This document shows positions 1 to 8,868 of a stretch of 64,000 nt of DNA, piece after piece. Source of the stretch: Bacteroidota bacterium (GTDB lineage: Bacteria > Bacteroidota > Bacteroidia > NS11-12g > UBA9320); assembly GCA_002746305.1 (NCBI GenBank), contig NVWV01000011.1, positions 1-64,000 on the forward strand. The letters run 5' to 3'. Position numbers and translations under genes: made by a program. The first letter of the stretch is position 1; every line of letters begins with the position of its first letter. The notes beneath the pieces were generated by a model. The model was not told the origin of the DNA and ran no database searches. It saw nothing but the letters and a program-made list of their open reading frames with translations.

Positions 1-166
1 TAAGAAAGATGACGAGACTACAGAGGCTGATTGGAACCTAAAGAATAGTGCAGGAGTACCCATAGCAAGTGGTTTATACATCATTCATATAGATGCAGGA
101 GAACTTGGAGAGAAGATTTTGAAATGGATGGGTGTTATGAGAGAATTAGACCTGGACTCATTTTAA
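1..166 (+). CDS. C-terminal end of a large secreted protein (partial)
   Basis: The frame starting at base 2 is open from the window edge to TAA at 164-166 and encodes the last 54 residues of a longer protein. The tail contains GVPIASGLYIIHIDAGELGE and ends in a short acidic stretch. From memory, a tail of this kind ends very large surface or secreted proteins of Bacteroidota that sit directly upstream of a PorV/PorQ-family barrel, which is the arrangement here (31-nt gap). The GLYIIHI segment resembles the last strands of a T9SS sorting domain. The body of the gene is outside the window, so no domain can be named. Confidence 0.75.
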   Translation, partial: KKDDETTEADWNLKNSAGVPIASGLYIIHIDAGELGEKILKWMGVMRELDLDSF

Positions 167-197
167 TTTATAGGGGACATTATAAAGAAACTAAAGA

Positions 198-1277
198 ATG
201 AAAAAAATAATAATCTTATCAATTATACTATCGGCATCTACTGCAATGTTCGCAGGCAATCCCGAAAGAATAGGGCAAGCTGGAGCTACGCAATTAAATA
301 TCAATGGTTGGGGAAGAAGTTCTGGATGGGGATGGGCATCTGTAAGTAGTGTAAAAGGGCTTGAAGCGATGTACAACAATATCGGAGGACTGGCTTATAC
401 ATCGAACACAGAAATTATATTCTCACGAACAGCATGGCTTACTGGAAGTGATATTAATATCAATACTTTTGGGTTTGCACAGAATCTAGGAGGAAATGGC
501 GTTTTGGGTGTAAGTATTATGAGTTATGATATAGGAGATATCCCGATCACAACCAATGAGCAGCCAGATGGAGGAATAGGAACATATAAACCACGTTTCA
601 CCAATATTGCAGCGGCCTTTTCGAAGCAGTTTACAAGAGAAATATCCGGAGGTATAGGGTTTAAGATATTCTCGGAATCTATCACTAATGTTAAGGCCCA
701 AGGCCTTGCATTGGATGCAGGTATCCAGTACATTACAACATTTAAGAAGAAAGATAAAATTAAGAAAAATGACATTAAGTTTGGTGTTTCTCTTAAGAAT
801 ATTGGCCCTGATGCTAGATACTCAGGAGATGGTCTATCTGTTAAACTTCAGAATCCTATTACTGAAGTAGAATCTACTGTTAATCAAAGATCGGCAAAAT
901 TTAATTTACCGACTCTTATGAATATAAGTGCTTCGTATGATATGAGGTTGGATAAAACAGACGAGATATACTTTCACAGATTGACACCAGCCTTTACATT
1001 TACAAATAATGCATTTTCTAGTAATCAATTTACAGTAGGGGTGGAATATGGCTACAAGAGTATGTTCCAACTTAGAGCAGGATATGCCTATGAAGATGGT
1101 ATCACTACGTATGAAACAAGAACAAATGCTTTTACCGGTGTTATGGGAGGTTTTACATTTGAAGTGCCTGTAAAGAAGGATTCTGAGACTACTTTTGGCT
1201 TGGATTATTCCTACAGACATTCTAATCCATTTGGAGGGTCACATTCCTTTGGAGTTCGATTGAATATCGGAGAATAA
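198..1277 (+). CDS. PorV/PorQ-family outer membrane beta-barrel protein
   Basis: 359 aa. A signal peptide (MKKIIILSIILSASTAMFAG, probably cleaved after Ala19) is followed by NPERIGQAGATQL. That opening is typical of PorV-like proteins, which begin the mature chain with a Gly/Ala-rich G-x-A-G-A segment and then an N-N-x-G-G-L/A motif (YNNIGGLAY here). The rest alternates polar and aromatic residues as in a FadL-like barrel and ends in a beta strand (FGVRLNIGE). Known PorV acts as an outer-membrane shuttle for T9SS cargo. Whether this copy serves T9SS generally or only its upstream partner is unknown. It follows the truncated upstream gene by 31 nt, probably in one operon, and a strong hairpin lies after it. 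The family is fairly sure; the exact role is not. Confidence 0.8.
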   Translation: MKKIIILSIILSASTAMFAGNPERIGQAGATQLNINGWGRSSGWGWASVSSVKGLEAMYNNIGGLAYTSNTEIIFSRTAWLTGSDININTFGFAQNLGGNGVLGVSIMSYDIGDIPITTNEQPDGGIGTYKPRFTNIAAAFSKQFTREISGGIGFKIFSESITNVKAQGLALDAGIQYITTFKKKDKIKKNDIKFGVSLKNIGPDARYSGDGLSVKLQNPITEVESTVNQRSAKFNLPTLMNISASYDMRLDKTDEIYFHRLTPAFTFTNNAFSSNQFTVGVEYGYKSMFQLRAGYAYEDGITTYETRTNAFTGVMGGFTFEVPVKKDSETTFGLDYSYRHSNPFGGSHSFGVRLNIGE

Positions 1278-1306
1278 TTCGTATCTCAAATAAGATAACT
1301 AATTTT

Positions 1307-1340
1307 GCAATGTTGCATCTTTTTTAAGATGCAACATTGT
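1307..1340 (+). terminator. Perfect 14-bp hairpin between barrel gene and greA
   Basis: Bases 1309-1321 (AATGTTGCATCTT) are exactly complementary to 1326-1338, with a TTTT loop. A further C-G pair (1308/1339) and a G-U pair (1307/1340) extend the stem. No long U-tract follows, only GCTTTTATAAAA, so it may be a terminator, a processing site or an attenuator for the greA transcript that begins 24 nt later. Confidence 0.6.
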
Positions 1341-1363
1341 GCTTTTATAAAAAAAACAAATCA

Positions 1364-1834
1364 ATGGGGATTAACTATATTTCACAAGAAGGATATGATG
1401 CATTAAATGCAGAGATTGCTCGCTTAGAAAAAGTAGAGCGAAAAAAAATAACTGCACAAATAGCAGAAGCTAGAGACAAGGGAGACCTTTCTGAAAATGC
1501 GGAATATGACGCAGCTAAGGAGGCTCAAGGCTTGATGGAGATGAAAATCTCAAAGCTTAAGAATACAATGGCAGATTGTAGAGTAATAGATCCAAAGGAT
1601 ATTGACCTAAGCAAAGTGAATATACTTAGTACTGTTCGTTTACTTAATAAGAAATTTAATAAAGAGGTTACATATACTATTGTTGCTGAGACTGAAGCTG
1701 ATCTCAAAGCAGGTAAAATATCTGTAAAGTCACCCATTGGTGAAGGACTAATGGGGAAGAAGATCGGTGAGGTAGCGGCTATTTCAGTGCCAGCAGGTGT
1801 AATCGAATTTGAAATACTTGAAATAAGTATTTAA
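1364..1834 (+). CDS. greA: Transcription elongation factor GreA
   Basis: 156 aa from ATG 1364. An earlier in-frame TTG at 1337 lies in the hairpin and adds residues absent from the family. GreA rescues backtracked RNA polymerase by stimulating transcript cleavage. The N-terminal coiled coil (about residues 1-75) carries the acidic tip DLSENAEYD at residues 41-49, which reaches into the secondary channel. The C-terminal FKBP-like domain holds the expected SPIGEGLMGKKIGE segment near the end. Length is normal for the family. The stop overlaps the start of the next gene (TAATG), so greA is translationally coupled to the HIT protein. Confidence 0.95.
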   Translation: MGINYISQEGYDALNAEIARLEKVERKKITAQIAEARDKGDLSENAEYDAAKEAQGLMEMKISKLKNTMADCRVIDPKDIDLSKVNILSTVRLLNKKFNKEVTYTIVAETEADLKAGKISVKSPIGEGLMGKKIGEVAAISVPAGVIEFEILEISI

Positions 1835-2232
1835 TGACCATTTTTGAGAAGATTATAAACGGAGAAATACCGTCGTATAAAATTGCGGAAGATGATAAGT
1901 ACATCGCATTTTTAGATGTCTTTCCGTTAAAAGAAGGACATACCTTAGTAGTTCCAAAGTTGGCTGTAGATTATATTTTTGATATGGATGATGATCTTTT
2001 TGTAGGTCTTCATTTGTTTTCTAGAAAAGTTGCAAAAGCCGTACAAAAAGTTGTGCCTTGTAACCGAATAGGTATAGCAGTTATTGGTCTAGAAGTTCCG
2101 CATACACATATCCATTTGGTACCCATAAATAATGTTGGAGATATTAATTTTTCAAGTTCCAAAATTAGTGTAGCTCCAGAGAGAATGGAAGAGCTTAGAG
2201 TTCAAATATCAGAAGCTTATACTTCTTTGTAG
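1834..2232 (+). CDS. HIT (histidine triad) family hydrolase
   Basis: 132 aa. The HIT signature H-x-H-x-H is at residues 90-94 (HTHIH, in VPHTHIHLVPI). The N-terminal FEKIINGEIPSYKIAED segment is the usual opening of Hint-type members. These enzymes hydrolyse AMP bonded through N or O, such as adenosine phosphoramidates; the physiological substrate is rarely known. It starts within the greA stop codon, so the two genes are one transcription unit. It ends 3 nt from the end of convergent ruvC, with no clear terminator in between. Confidence 0.92.
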   Translation: MTIFEKIINGEIPSYKIAEDDKYIAFLDVFPLKEGHTLVVPKLAVDYIFDMDDDLFVGLHLFSRKVAKAVQKVVPCNRIGIAVIGLEVPHTHIHLVPINNVGDINFSSSKISVAPERMEELRVQISEAYTSL

Positions 2233-2235
2233 GGT

Positions 2236-2805
2236 TTATTTTATCTTATCAGGATTTTTGGAAACAAAGCTCTTCCAGCTACCGTAACTTTCTGAGGATG
2301 TTGATGCTCCAGGCTTGTACATAAAGTGATGGCATATAGCTACAGCAACGGCATCGGTGGCATCTAACTTTGAATGGTTCTTTTCAAGTTTAAGTAAAGC
2401 TTGAACCATGCCCGCCACTTGTTCTTTACTTGCATTCCCATTTCCTGTCACGCTCTGTTTAACTCGTTTAGGGGCGTATTCGAAAACAGGGAGGTTACGG
2501 TTTAAAGCCGCAGCCATGCTTACTCCTTGAGCTCTTCCCAATTTTAGCATACTTTGAGGGTTTTTACCCATAAATGGAGCTTCTAGTGCTACTTCATCAG
2601 GTAGATATGTGTCAATTAGTTGGGTGCATTTTTCAAATATGGCTTGTAGTTTCATGGCATGATTAGCTTCTTTACGCAAATCGAAAATTCCCATACTAAT
2701 CAGTTCCATATTGTTTTTGCCAATTCCAATAATACCGTAGCCAGCAATGTTTGTACCAGGGTCAATGCCCAATATTATCTTCTTGTAATTGTTATCTTTC
2801 GCCAC
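2236..2805 (-). CDS. ruvC: Crossover junction endodeoxyribonuclease RuvC
   Basis: 189 aa from GTG 2805. Upstream in-frame residues (to 2871) do not resemble the family and overlap the divergent gene. RuvC resolves Holliday junctions with RuvAB. The four acidic catalytic residues are visible: D15 in GIDPGTN, E75 in ALEAP, and D148 and D151 in KLDATDAVAVAICH. The conserved KLGRAQG segment is also present. The C-terminal 25 residues after the last helix are less conserved. It is convergent with the HIT gene and divergent from the membrane-protein gene at 2859. Confidence 0.94.
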   Translation of the reverse strand: MAKDNNYKKIILGIDPGTNIAGYGIIGIGKNNMELISMGIFDLRKEANHAMKLQAIFEKCTQLIDTYLPDEVALEAPFMGKNPQSMLKLGRAQGVSMAAALNRNLPVFEYAPKRVKQSVTGNGNASKEQVAGMVQALLKLEKNHSKLDATDAVAVAICHHFMYKPGASTSSESYGSWKSFVSKNPDKIK

Positions 2806-2829
2806 GCTAAAAGCAAAGGTACTCCATAC

Positions 2830-2837
2830 CAAAGATA
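2830..2837 (-). promoter_or_regulatory. Candidate -7 element for ruvC
   Basis: On the minus strand these bases read TATCTTTG, matching the Bacteroidota -7 consensus TAnnTTTG, 25 nt before the GTG start of ruvC. A TTG lies further upstream, but its spacing (about 24 nt) is longer than usual, so only the -7 box is supported. Confidence 0.35.
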
Positions 2838-2858
2838 GATAATACACACGTGAACCAC

Positions 2859-3812
2859 ATGCAAAAAGCAAAAGGCTATAAACGATTTTATCCTTGGCTA
2901 AAATGGATTTTTAGTGGAGTATCCATTTTTGTTTTTGTAAGTAAGGTTCTTGAAATAGAAGGAAGTTTAGTCCAAGATATTTTCGACGGTGTAAGCAAAA
3001 GACCGTTGTTATTTTTTGTAATTCTGCTATTGGCATTGGTGAATTGGAATGCGGAAGCTCAGAAGTTTAAATTACTGATACGCTCAGAAATAAAACTAAG
3101 TAATTTCAAGGCATTTTTAATTGTACTGGGAGGCATGGCCATTAGCAACTTTACACCAGCCCGCACAGGAGAGTATATTGGTCGAGGTCTGCTCCTCAAA
3201 AAGCTACACCCTGTGAAAGTTGTAATAGCTACGGTAACGGGCAATATCGCACAGGTACTAATGACCTATGGTCTTGGCCTAATTTGTGTTTTATGGCTGG
3301 TATTTTTTACCGACTATGCAGAAAAATTGACCGAGTTACCCAAATTGTGGAGTGTAACAGCCTTGATTGTAGTCATGTTTCTGATTCTGGTGTATGCAAA
3401 AAGGTTAATACGATGGATGAAACCGAGGTTGCCCAGTAAATTGGCTAAGACACTCAACATGGTTAAGAAATACAATGGTCAAATTTTTGGGAGAGTAGCG
3501 GGAATTGCTTTTGTACGGTATTTGGCTTTTGGACTACAATTTTATCTGTTACTCCAGTTGTTTTCAGATTTTTCACTTCCAGTATTTGCATTGGTCTTAA
3601 TACCTGTAGCATATCTTATGCAAAGTGTGGCACCTGTACCAGCAATCTCTGATGTTGGTGTTCGTGTATACGTATCTCAACTGTTGTTTGGTACATTTCT
3701 GATTGATAGTGCCATCTTGCATGCCGTAACTAGTTTATGGTTTATTAACTTGATATTGCCAGGTTTTATAGGAGCTATATACCTGTTGGGGTCAAGCATT
3801 AAAAATAGATGA
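2859..3812 (+). CDS. UPF0104 / lysylphosphatidylglycerol-synthase-type membrane protein
   Basis: 317 aa from ATG 2859; an in-frame GTG 9 nt earlier is possible. About eight hydrophobic helices are visible. The N-terminal half contains ISNFTPARTGEYIGRG, matching the conserved P-x-R-x-G-E region of the UPF0104 family (integral domain of MprF-like flippases). The late segment SVAPVPAISDVGVR fits the second conserved motif. Only the membrane domain is present, with no aminoacyl-transferase domain, so lipid transport or flipping is more likely than lysinylation. Its stop overlaps the next start (ATGATGG at 3809), so it forms an operon with the glycosyltransferase. The function is inferred from the family only. 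Confidence 0.8.
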   Translation: MQKAKGYKRFYPWLKWIFSGVSIFVFVSKVLEIEGSLVQDIFDGVSKRPLLFFVILLLALVNWNAEAQKFKLLIRSEIKLSNFKAFLIVLGGMAISNFTPARTGEYIGRGLLLKKLHPVKVVIATVTGNIAQVLMTYGLGLICVLWLVFFTDYAEKLTELPKLWSVTALIVVMFLILVYAKRLIRWMKPRLPSKLAKTLNMVKKYNGQIFGRVAGIAFVRYLAFGLQFYLLLQLFSDFSLPVFALVLIPVAYLMQSVAPVPAISDVGVRVYVSQLLFGTFLIDSAILHAVTSLWFINLILPGFIGAIYLLGSSIKNR

Positions 3813-4909
3813 TGGCAATATATCTCATAGGAGCTTTGTGTTTGGGGCTAGGATACTTCCTTCTCTTATCTAAGTATGCAACACTTTGGGAGAGTTTATC
3901 CATTTATTTAGAAGAGGATAAATCAAGATCAGAAAAAGTGTCGGTTCTTGTTCCGTTTAGAAATGAGGAGAGCAACTTACCCGTCCTGATAAAGTCTATT
4001 CAAGAGCTTGCTGAATCGATGCACGAAATAGAATTTATTTTTATAAATGATCATTCTACTGACAGTAGTGTTAAGATTCTTGAAGCACTTATACCGGGAG
4101 CCAGAGTACTTAATCTTGAAAAGGAAACAGGTAAGAAGGCAGGTGTCAGTGAGGGGATAAGGTATGCAACTGGAGATATTATACTTCAGACAGATGCAGA
4201 CTGTATTCTTCCATCGGATTGGATTAATGAAATGGTACGACCTTTTGAAGACTCAGCCATCAAGTTGGTTAGCGGTCCTGTTAGGTTTACGGATGCAAAG
4301 AATTTCTGGGGTAAGTTGGTTAACTTGGATTTTGCTGCTTTAATAGCGATAGGAGCAGCCCATATAGAATGGGGGAAACCACTAATGTGTAATGGAGCAA
4401 ACATGGCATATCGAAAACGTGAAGTTGAGGATATGGCATTTAATACTGAAAAAGCAAGTGGAGATGATGTATTCCTACTCCAATACATAGCGAAAAATCA
4501 CCAAGACTCAATTTGCTTTTTGAAGTCAAAAAGGGCGTTGGTGTATACGGATGGCCCAAAAACATTTACTGAGTTTTGGAATCAACGACTGAGATGGTCC
4601 AGTAAGAATGGGGACTATGAGGATAAAACCAATATATGGGTTCTCATAATGATATGGTTGTACAATGTAATCATTGTAGTTTCCTTGATGTCTCTTCATC
4701 CTACAGGTTTTCTAGTAGCGGCATTCCTGATATTATTTAAGATACTTGCAGAAGATAAATTTTATGGAACATTTAGTGAGTTTTTCGGAATAAATCTCTG
4801 GTTTAAAAACCTATTATTCGGTCAGCCGTTTCATATACTATATATGGTGATATTGCCACCAATATCACAACTACTTAAATATAAATGGAAAGAAAGAAAA
4901 GTAAGGTAG
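3809..4909 (+). CDS. Membrane-anchored family 2 glycosyltransferase
   Basis: 366 aa. An N-terminal TM helix (residues 3-20) is followed by a GT-A domain starting VSVLVPFRNEE (44-54). FINDHSTD (78-85) binds the nucleotide, D129-A-D131 is the metal-binding DxD, ASGDD (216-220) fits the acceptor acid, and Q259-R-L-R-W263 is the processive-type QxxRW motif. C-terminal TM helices follow. The layout resembles Bacteroidota beta-glycosyltransferases that act on a lipid or polysaccharide at the inner membrane. The start overlaps the upstream gene by 4 nt and the 3' end overlaps the next ORF by 25 nt. The sugar substrate is unknown. Confidence 0.88.
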   Translation: MMAIYLIGALCLGLGYFLLLSKYATLWESLSIYLEEDKSRSEKVSVLVPFRNEESNLPVLIKSIQELAESMHEIEFIFINDHSTDSSVKILEALIPGARVLNLEKETGKKAGVSEGIRYATGDIILQTDADCILPSDWINEMVRPFEDSAIKLVSGPVRFTDAKNFWGKLVNLDFAALIAIGAAHIEWGKPLMCNGANMAYRKREVEDMAFNTEKASGDDVFLLQYIAKNHQDSICFLKSKRALVYTDGPKTFTEFWNQRLRWSSKNGDYEDKTNIWVLIMIWLYNVIIVVSLMSLHPTGFLVAAFLILFKILAEDKFYGTFSEFFGINLWFKNLLFGQPFHILYMVILPPISQLLKYKWKERKVR

Positions 4910-5166
4910 TAGAACTGCCAGAGTTGGAAAAAGAAGTGCTCCAATTATGCATATTCCCAGAGAGTTTTGAATCCATTGTGGATGAATGCATCTCAGAAAA
5001 AAAGCAAAGTATAGTGGCAGATGCTATTAAAAACTTAATTCATTATAAACTACTTGTAGCTGCAAACGAAGATCTGCATCTGTCATGGGTGTATGACAGT
5101 GATAAAATGAAAGACAGCTCTTTTAAGGCTACCGCACGTGGCGTAGAGTGGATGGAGGCTCAGTAA
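4885..5166 (+). CDS. Small conserved-type protein, possible winged helix
   Basis: 93 aa, not recognised. The ATG lies inside the last codons of the glycosyltransferase (25-nt overlap), which suggests translational coupling. The sequence is charged and helical, with the pattern LPELEKEVLQLCIFPESFES followed by a second helix and a KATARGVEWMEA tail. That is the layout of small winged-helix domains, where a C-terminal T-x-x-G segment begins the wing. There is no signal peptide or TM helix, so it is cytoplasmic. Its operon position suggests it serves the envelope gene pair, but the sequence does not show this directly. Confidence 0.7.
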   Translation: MERKKSKVVELPELEKEVLQLCIFPESFESIVDECISEKKQSIVADAIKNLIHYKLLVAANEDLHLSWVYDSDKMKDSSFKATARGVEWMEAQ

Positions 5167-5173
5167 AGTTTTC

Positions 5174-5839
5174 TTATTCCTTCTTAAATCCAAGTCTTTT
5201 ACCCGTAGCAAGTCCATTGGGATTATTTTCATAGTTCTTTTGTTGCAAGGTTATTTCGCTCATCACTTCCATAGGAGGTACATACAAGTCAAAATCTAGT
5301 GCGTAAAGCATGGTTTGCTCAATTATCTTAACAATGGTATCTTCATTTATTTCATTTTGGTGGAAGTCTTTGAATAAGAAGTCCAGTTGTCGTTGTCCAT
5401 CCACATAAAAATGTGCTTCTGAATTAATGAAGATTCTAGCTAATAAGTAACCCACATCAGAAAGTCTTTGATACTTGATAGAATCCGATAAAAAATTATA
5501 AGCCTGAATCATACCACAGTATCCTCTTTCGGGTGCTTCTTCCACATATTCCATTTTGCTTACTTCGTGTTCGGGTGGAAATGCAAAAACGTTGGTATGC
5601 ATAATGAAAGCGATGGTGTCACCACTAAATTTTAGATGAAACTCAAACTCACTTATTTCTGAGAATTGAACCTCTAAACTTTTATCCTTTTTAATAACTT
5701 CAGGAGTCAGTCGTTCCGCAATTTCTTTGGCATACCTTTTTAGTTCGTCAAATACCGTTTTGGTATTCCTGTAGATGTGCTGTTTAAGCCCAGCCTTGTT
5801 ATTTAATCCCCCAATTATTTGTATAATATCCTCCGACAT
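5174..5839 (-). CDS. Conserved hypothetical cytosolic protein
   Basis: 221 aa, no recognised domain. It lacks a signal peptide or TM helix. It begins with a helical section (GGLNNKAGLKQHIYRNTKTV) and then has mixed alpha/beta sequence with many aromatic residues. The last residues end GLATGKRLGFKKE, a basic tail. I believe similar proteins of about 220 aa occur across Bacteroidota, but I cannot name a family. It is convergent with the envelope operon (7-nt gap) and divergent from the citrate synthase gene, with which it shares a 118-bp promoter region. Confidence 0.7.
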   Translation of the reverse strand: MSEDIIQIIGGLNNKAGLKQHIYRNTKTVFDELKRYAKEIAERLTPEVIKKDKSLEVQFSEISEFEFHLKFSGDTIAFIMHTNVFAFPPEHEVSKMEYVEEAPERGYCGMIQAYNFLSDSIKYQRLSDVGYLLARIFINSEAHFYVDGQRQLDFLFKDFHQNEINEDTIVKIIEQTMLYALDFDLYVPPMEVMSEITLQQKNYENNPNGLATGKRLGFKKE

Positions 5840-5926
5840 TTTTTGTAAAGTTTAAGCAAATCTAATGCATTCAAAAAACATTGTAATTATTTGTCTGTTA
5901 GTCTTTTAAATAAGGTGTAAAAATGG

Positions 5927-5934
5927 TATTTTTG
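5927..5934 (+). promoter_or_regulatory. -7 promoter element of the citrate synthase gene
   Basis: TATTTTTG matches TAnnTTTG. A start site a few bases downstream would give a leader of about 17-20 nt before ATG 5958. No TTG occurs at the proper -33 distance, so it may be a weak or regulated promoter. Confidence 0.45.
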
Positions 5935-5957
5935 CACCACCCAAAAAGTATAAATCT

Positions 5958-7244
5958 ATGTCAGAAACAGCAAAAATAAACATCCAAGGAACCGAAACGG
6001 AGCTTCCAATTATAGTAGGTACAGAAAATGAGGTTGGGGTAGATATTAGTAAACTTAGAGGTGCTACTGGTGCTGTTACTTTAGACTTTGGGTATAAAAA
6101 TACAGGTTCCACAACTAGTAATATTACTTATTTAGATGGTGAAAAAGGAATCTTAAGACACAGAGGTTATTCTATTGAAGAGTTAGCAGATAAGGCTGAT
6201 TTTCTTGAAGTAGCATACTTGCTCATTAACGGGGAATTACCTACTACAGAAGAATACAAGACTTGGGATAACGAAATAAGAAGGCATACCTTAGTAAACG
6301 GAGATATACAGAATATATTTAATGCTTGGCCCACAGGTTCACACCCAATGGGGCAATTAATTGCTATGATATCTTCTCTTTCCTCTTTCTATCCAGAAAG
6401 CTTGAATCCAAATGCAGGAGAGGATGCTCGCATGAGAACCATTACACGATTGCTGGCTAAAATGCCAACGCTTTGTGCTATGATTTCCAAGAATAGAATT
6501 GGTCATCCATTGATTTACCCTCAGAATAATCTAAACTACGTAGAAAACTACTTGAACATGACTTTTAAGCATGTTACAGAAGACTACGAGCTTGATCCTG
6601 TCCTAGTAAGAGCGATGAACAAGTTGATGATTTTACATGCAGATCACGAGCAAAATTGTTCTGCGTCCACAGTAAGGTTGGTGGGATCTTCTCACGCTAA
6701 TTTATATGCTTCTATTTCTGCAGGTATAGCGGCGTTATGGGGCCCTCTTCATGGTGGTGCAAACCAAAAGGTAATAGAAATGCTAGAAGCAATTCAAGCA
6801 GATGGTGGAAATGCTCAAAAATATATAGACAAGGCAAAGGATAAGAATGACCCTTTCCGCTTGATGGGCTTTGGTCATAGAGTATATAAAAACTTTGATC
6901 CACGTGCTAAGATTATAAAGAAATCTGCGGATGAAGTATTGGCAAAATTAGGTGTCAATGATCCAACTTTAGAAATCGCAAAGAAATTAGAAACAGCTGC
7001 ATTGTCTGATCCATACTTCATAGAACGAAAGTTATTCCCTAACGTTGATTTTTATTCTGGAATTATCTATAAAGCAATGGGATTCCCTGTTGAGATGTTT
7101 ACTGTACTATTTGCTTTGGGTAGACTTCCCGGATGGATAGCACAATGGAAAGAAATGATGGAAGACAAACATCCTATAGGACGACCTCGTCAAATCTATA
7201 CAGGTCCAGTTACTAGATCTTTTGTTTCTAGAGAAGACAGGTAA
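5958..7244 (+). CDS. gltA: Citrate synthase
   Basis: 428 aa. It condenses oxaloacetate and acetyl-CoA in the first step of the TCA cycle. Catalytic residues are in place: H265 in GPLHGGAN, H307 in GFGHRVY and D364 in PNVDFYSG, which is the spacing of the long hexameric (E. coli type) enzymes. The N-terminal extension with a small beta domain before residue 60 also fits that type, which is often NADH-sensitive. The gene has its own promoter region. Its stop codon (7242-7244) directly abuts the stop codon of the convergent amidohydrolase gene, so no terminator separates them. Confidence 0.96.
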   Translation: MSETAKINIQGTETELPIIVGTENEVGVDISKLRGATGAVTLDFGYKNTGSTTSNITYLDGEKGILRHRGYSIEELADKADFLEVAYLLINGELPTTEEYKTWDNEIRRHTLVNGDIQNIFNAWPTGSHPMGQLIAMISSLSSFYPESLNPNAGEDARMRTITRLLAKMPTLCAMISKNRIGHPLIYPQNNLNYVENYLNMTFKHVTEDYELDPVLVRAMNKLMILHADHEQNCSASTVRLVGSSHANLYASISAGIAALWGPLHGGANQKVIEMLEAIQADGGNAQKYIDKAKDKNDPFRLMGFGHRVYKNFDPRAKIIKKSADEVLAKLGVNDPTLEIAKKLETAALSDPYFIERKLFPNVDFYSGIIYKAMGFPVEMFTVLFALGRLPGWIAQWKEMMEDKHPIGRPRQIYTGPVTRSFVSREDR

Positions 7245-8864
7245 TTAGTTTACTTTCTTACCTTCTTGATAAGTTCCAAGTATTGCGGCTGTAAGCATAT
7301 ACTTGTCTATCGTAATATTCTTATCTAAGATTACATAATCTGCAAGCTTTCCTTTTGTCAAGCTGCCGATTTTAGATTCCATAAAATTTCCTTTAGCTGC
7401 CCAATTGGTGATGCCTAAAAGTGCTTCTTTTGGAGATAACGATTCCTCTGGAATAAAGCCCCCTAAAGGACGTTTTTTAGAATCTTGTCGGTAAACGGCA
7501 GCAAAGAATGTCTTTAAAGGGGATATGTTTTCCACTGGAAAATCTGTACCCAAAGGGAGATAGCCATTGAGAGCTAGTAAGCTTTTATAGGAGTAGGCCC
7601 CTTCTAATCTCTCGGTGCAAAGTCTATCATCTACCCATTTCATATCACTAGTTGCATGTGTTGGTTGAACTGATGGAATTACCGAATATCGTGCAAATAA
7701 TTTTCTATCCGCCGGTGTGACTATTTGTGCATGTTCGATTCTCCATCGTTTATCATTCTTTCCTTTGAGCAATTCGCCATATAATTCAAGTACCTTTTTA
7801 TTTGCACTGTCACCTATACAGTGTGTATTGGCTTGAAAATTCAGATTGTAAACACGTTTATAGAATGAATCCAAGTCTGTTGGTTCTGTGACCCACACTC
7901 CTGTGTAATTTGGATGGTCACAGTAGGCCTTCTTTAATTTAGCTCCTCTAGAACCAAGAGCACCATCTGCATAAAGCTTGAAGGAGTTAACACTGAGTTT
8001 TTTAGTTAGGATAGGACCATTTTTTTCAAAGTATTCGAAGTTTTCTTGTGTAGGGTTACACATGGCATATATCCTAATGGTTAAATCTCCAGTCTTTTGA
8101 AGACTGTCTATGAGTAGAATGGTGTTGAGATCCAATCCTGCATCCGTAACTGTGGTTAGTCCAACGGCATAACATCTATTTTGAGCTTTTAGAAGAGCTT
8201 TTATTTCATTCTCCCTACTTGGACTTGGGATTATATTGTCAATTAAAGTCATTGCATTATCGGTTAGAAGTCCTGTAAGGTAGTTGCCCATTATCTCAAT
8301 TTCTCCTCCGCTTATTTTTGTCTCAGTAGTAATACCTGCAAGGTCAAGTGCCTTTTGATTTGCAATACCTGCGTGACCATCAATTCTTTTTATGAATACT
8401 GGTCTGTCTGGGAAATAAGCGTTAAGTAAGTTATTGCTAATGTTTCCTTTCTCAACCCAGTCTGTTTGATCCCAACCTCGTCCGGTAACCCATTCATCGG
8501 GACTTATTTTCGCAAATTCGACTGTCTTAAGAATTACTTCTTTAAGACTAAAAGTGTTTTGAAGGTCCACTTTGTTAAGGGTTAGCCCGTAACCATAAAA
8601 ATGTGAGTGTGCATCAATAAATCCAGGATAAACAAAACCTTCTGTTTTTACCATATCCTCACTAGAGTATCTAGAGGTTATTTCGTCTTTAGTGCCATAG
8701 GCTACGACCTTTCCATCATCTATAGCCATGGCTTCAGCCGTTTCATATTCGTCATTACAAATGAATATTTTAGAGGCTACCACTATTTGGTCAACTGGGG
8801 ACTTTGGAGTAGAACATCTTGCGAATACAAGCAAGAAACACAGTGCTGTTAAATACAATTTCAT
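7245..8864 (-). CDS. YtcJ-like amidohydrolase, predicted lipoprotein
   Basis: 539 aa. It belongs to the metal-dependent amidohydrolases of the YtcJ/COG1574 type: an N-terminal beta segment, then GFIDAHSHFYG with the metal ligands H86 and H88, then WVTGRGWDQTDW and HAGIANQKALDLAGI. ADGALGSRGA and WRIEHAQ come later, and GTDFPVE carries the late Asp. The first residues form a lipoprotein-like signal ending in FARC (Cys17); the Arg at -1 is unusual for a lipobox, so a secreted rather than lipidated form is possible. Substrates of this family are poorly known. The gene lies 4 nt downstream of the subtilase gene, so they are probably cotranscribed. Confidence 0.87.
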   Translation of the reverse strand: MKLYLTALCFLLVFARCSTPKSPVDQIVVASKIFICNDEYETAEAMAIDDGKVVAYGTKDEITSRYSSEDMVKTEGFVYPGFIDAHSHFYGYGLTLNKVDLQNTFSLKEVILKTVEFAKISPDEWVTGRGWDQTDWVEKGNISNNLLNAYFPDRPVFIKRIDGHAGIANQKALDLAGITTETKISGGEIEIMGNYLTGLLTDNAMTLIDNIIPSPSRENEIKALLKAQNRCYAVGLTTVTDAGLDLNTILLIDSLQKTGDLTIRIYAMCNPTQENFEYFEKNGPILTKKLSVNSFKLYADGALGSRGAKLKKAYCDHPNYTGVWVTEPTDLDSFYKRVYNLNFQANTHCIGDSANKKVLELYGELLKGKNDKRWRIEHAQIVTPADRKLFARYSVIPSVQPTHATSDMKWVDDRLCTERLEGAYSYKSLLALNGYLPLGTDFPVENISPLKTFFAAVYRQDSKKRPLGGFIPEESLSPKEALLGITNWAAKGNFMESKIGSLTKGKLADYVILDKNITIDKYMLTAAILGTYQEGKKVN

Positions 8865-8868
8865 AGGG

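Noticed and set aside
5890..5893. TTTG as -33 element for the citrate synthase promoter
   Set aside because: The spacer to the -7 box would be 33 nt, too long for a normal promoter.
7242..7247. Terminator between the citrate synthase and amidohydrolase genes
   Set aside because: The two stop codons are adjacent and no hairpin is visible at the junction.
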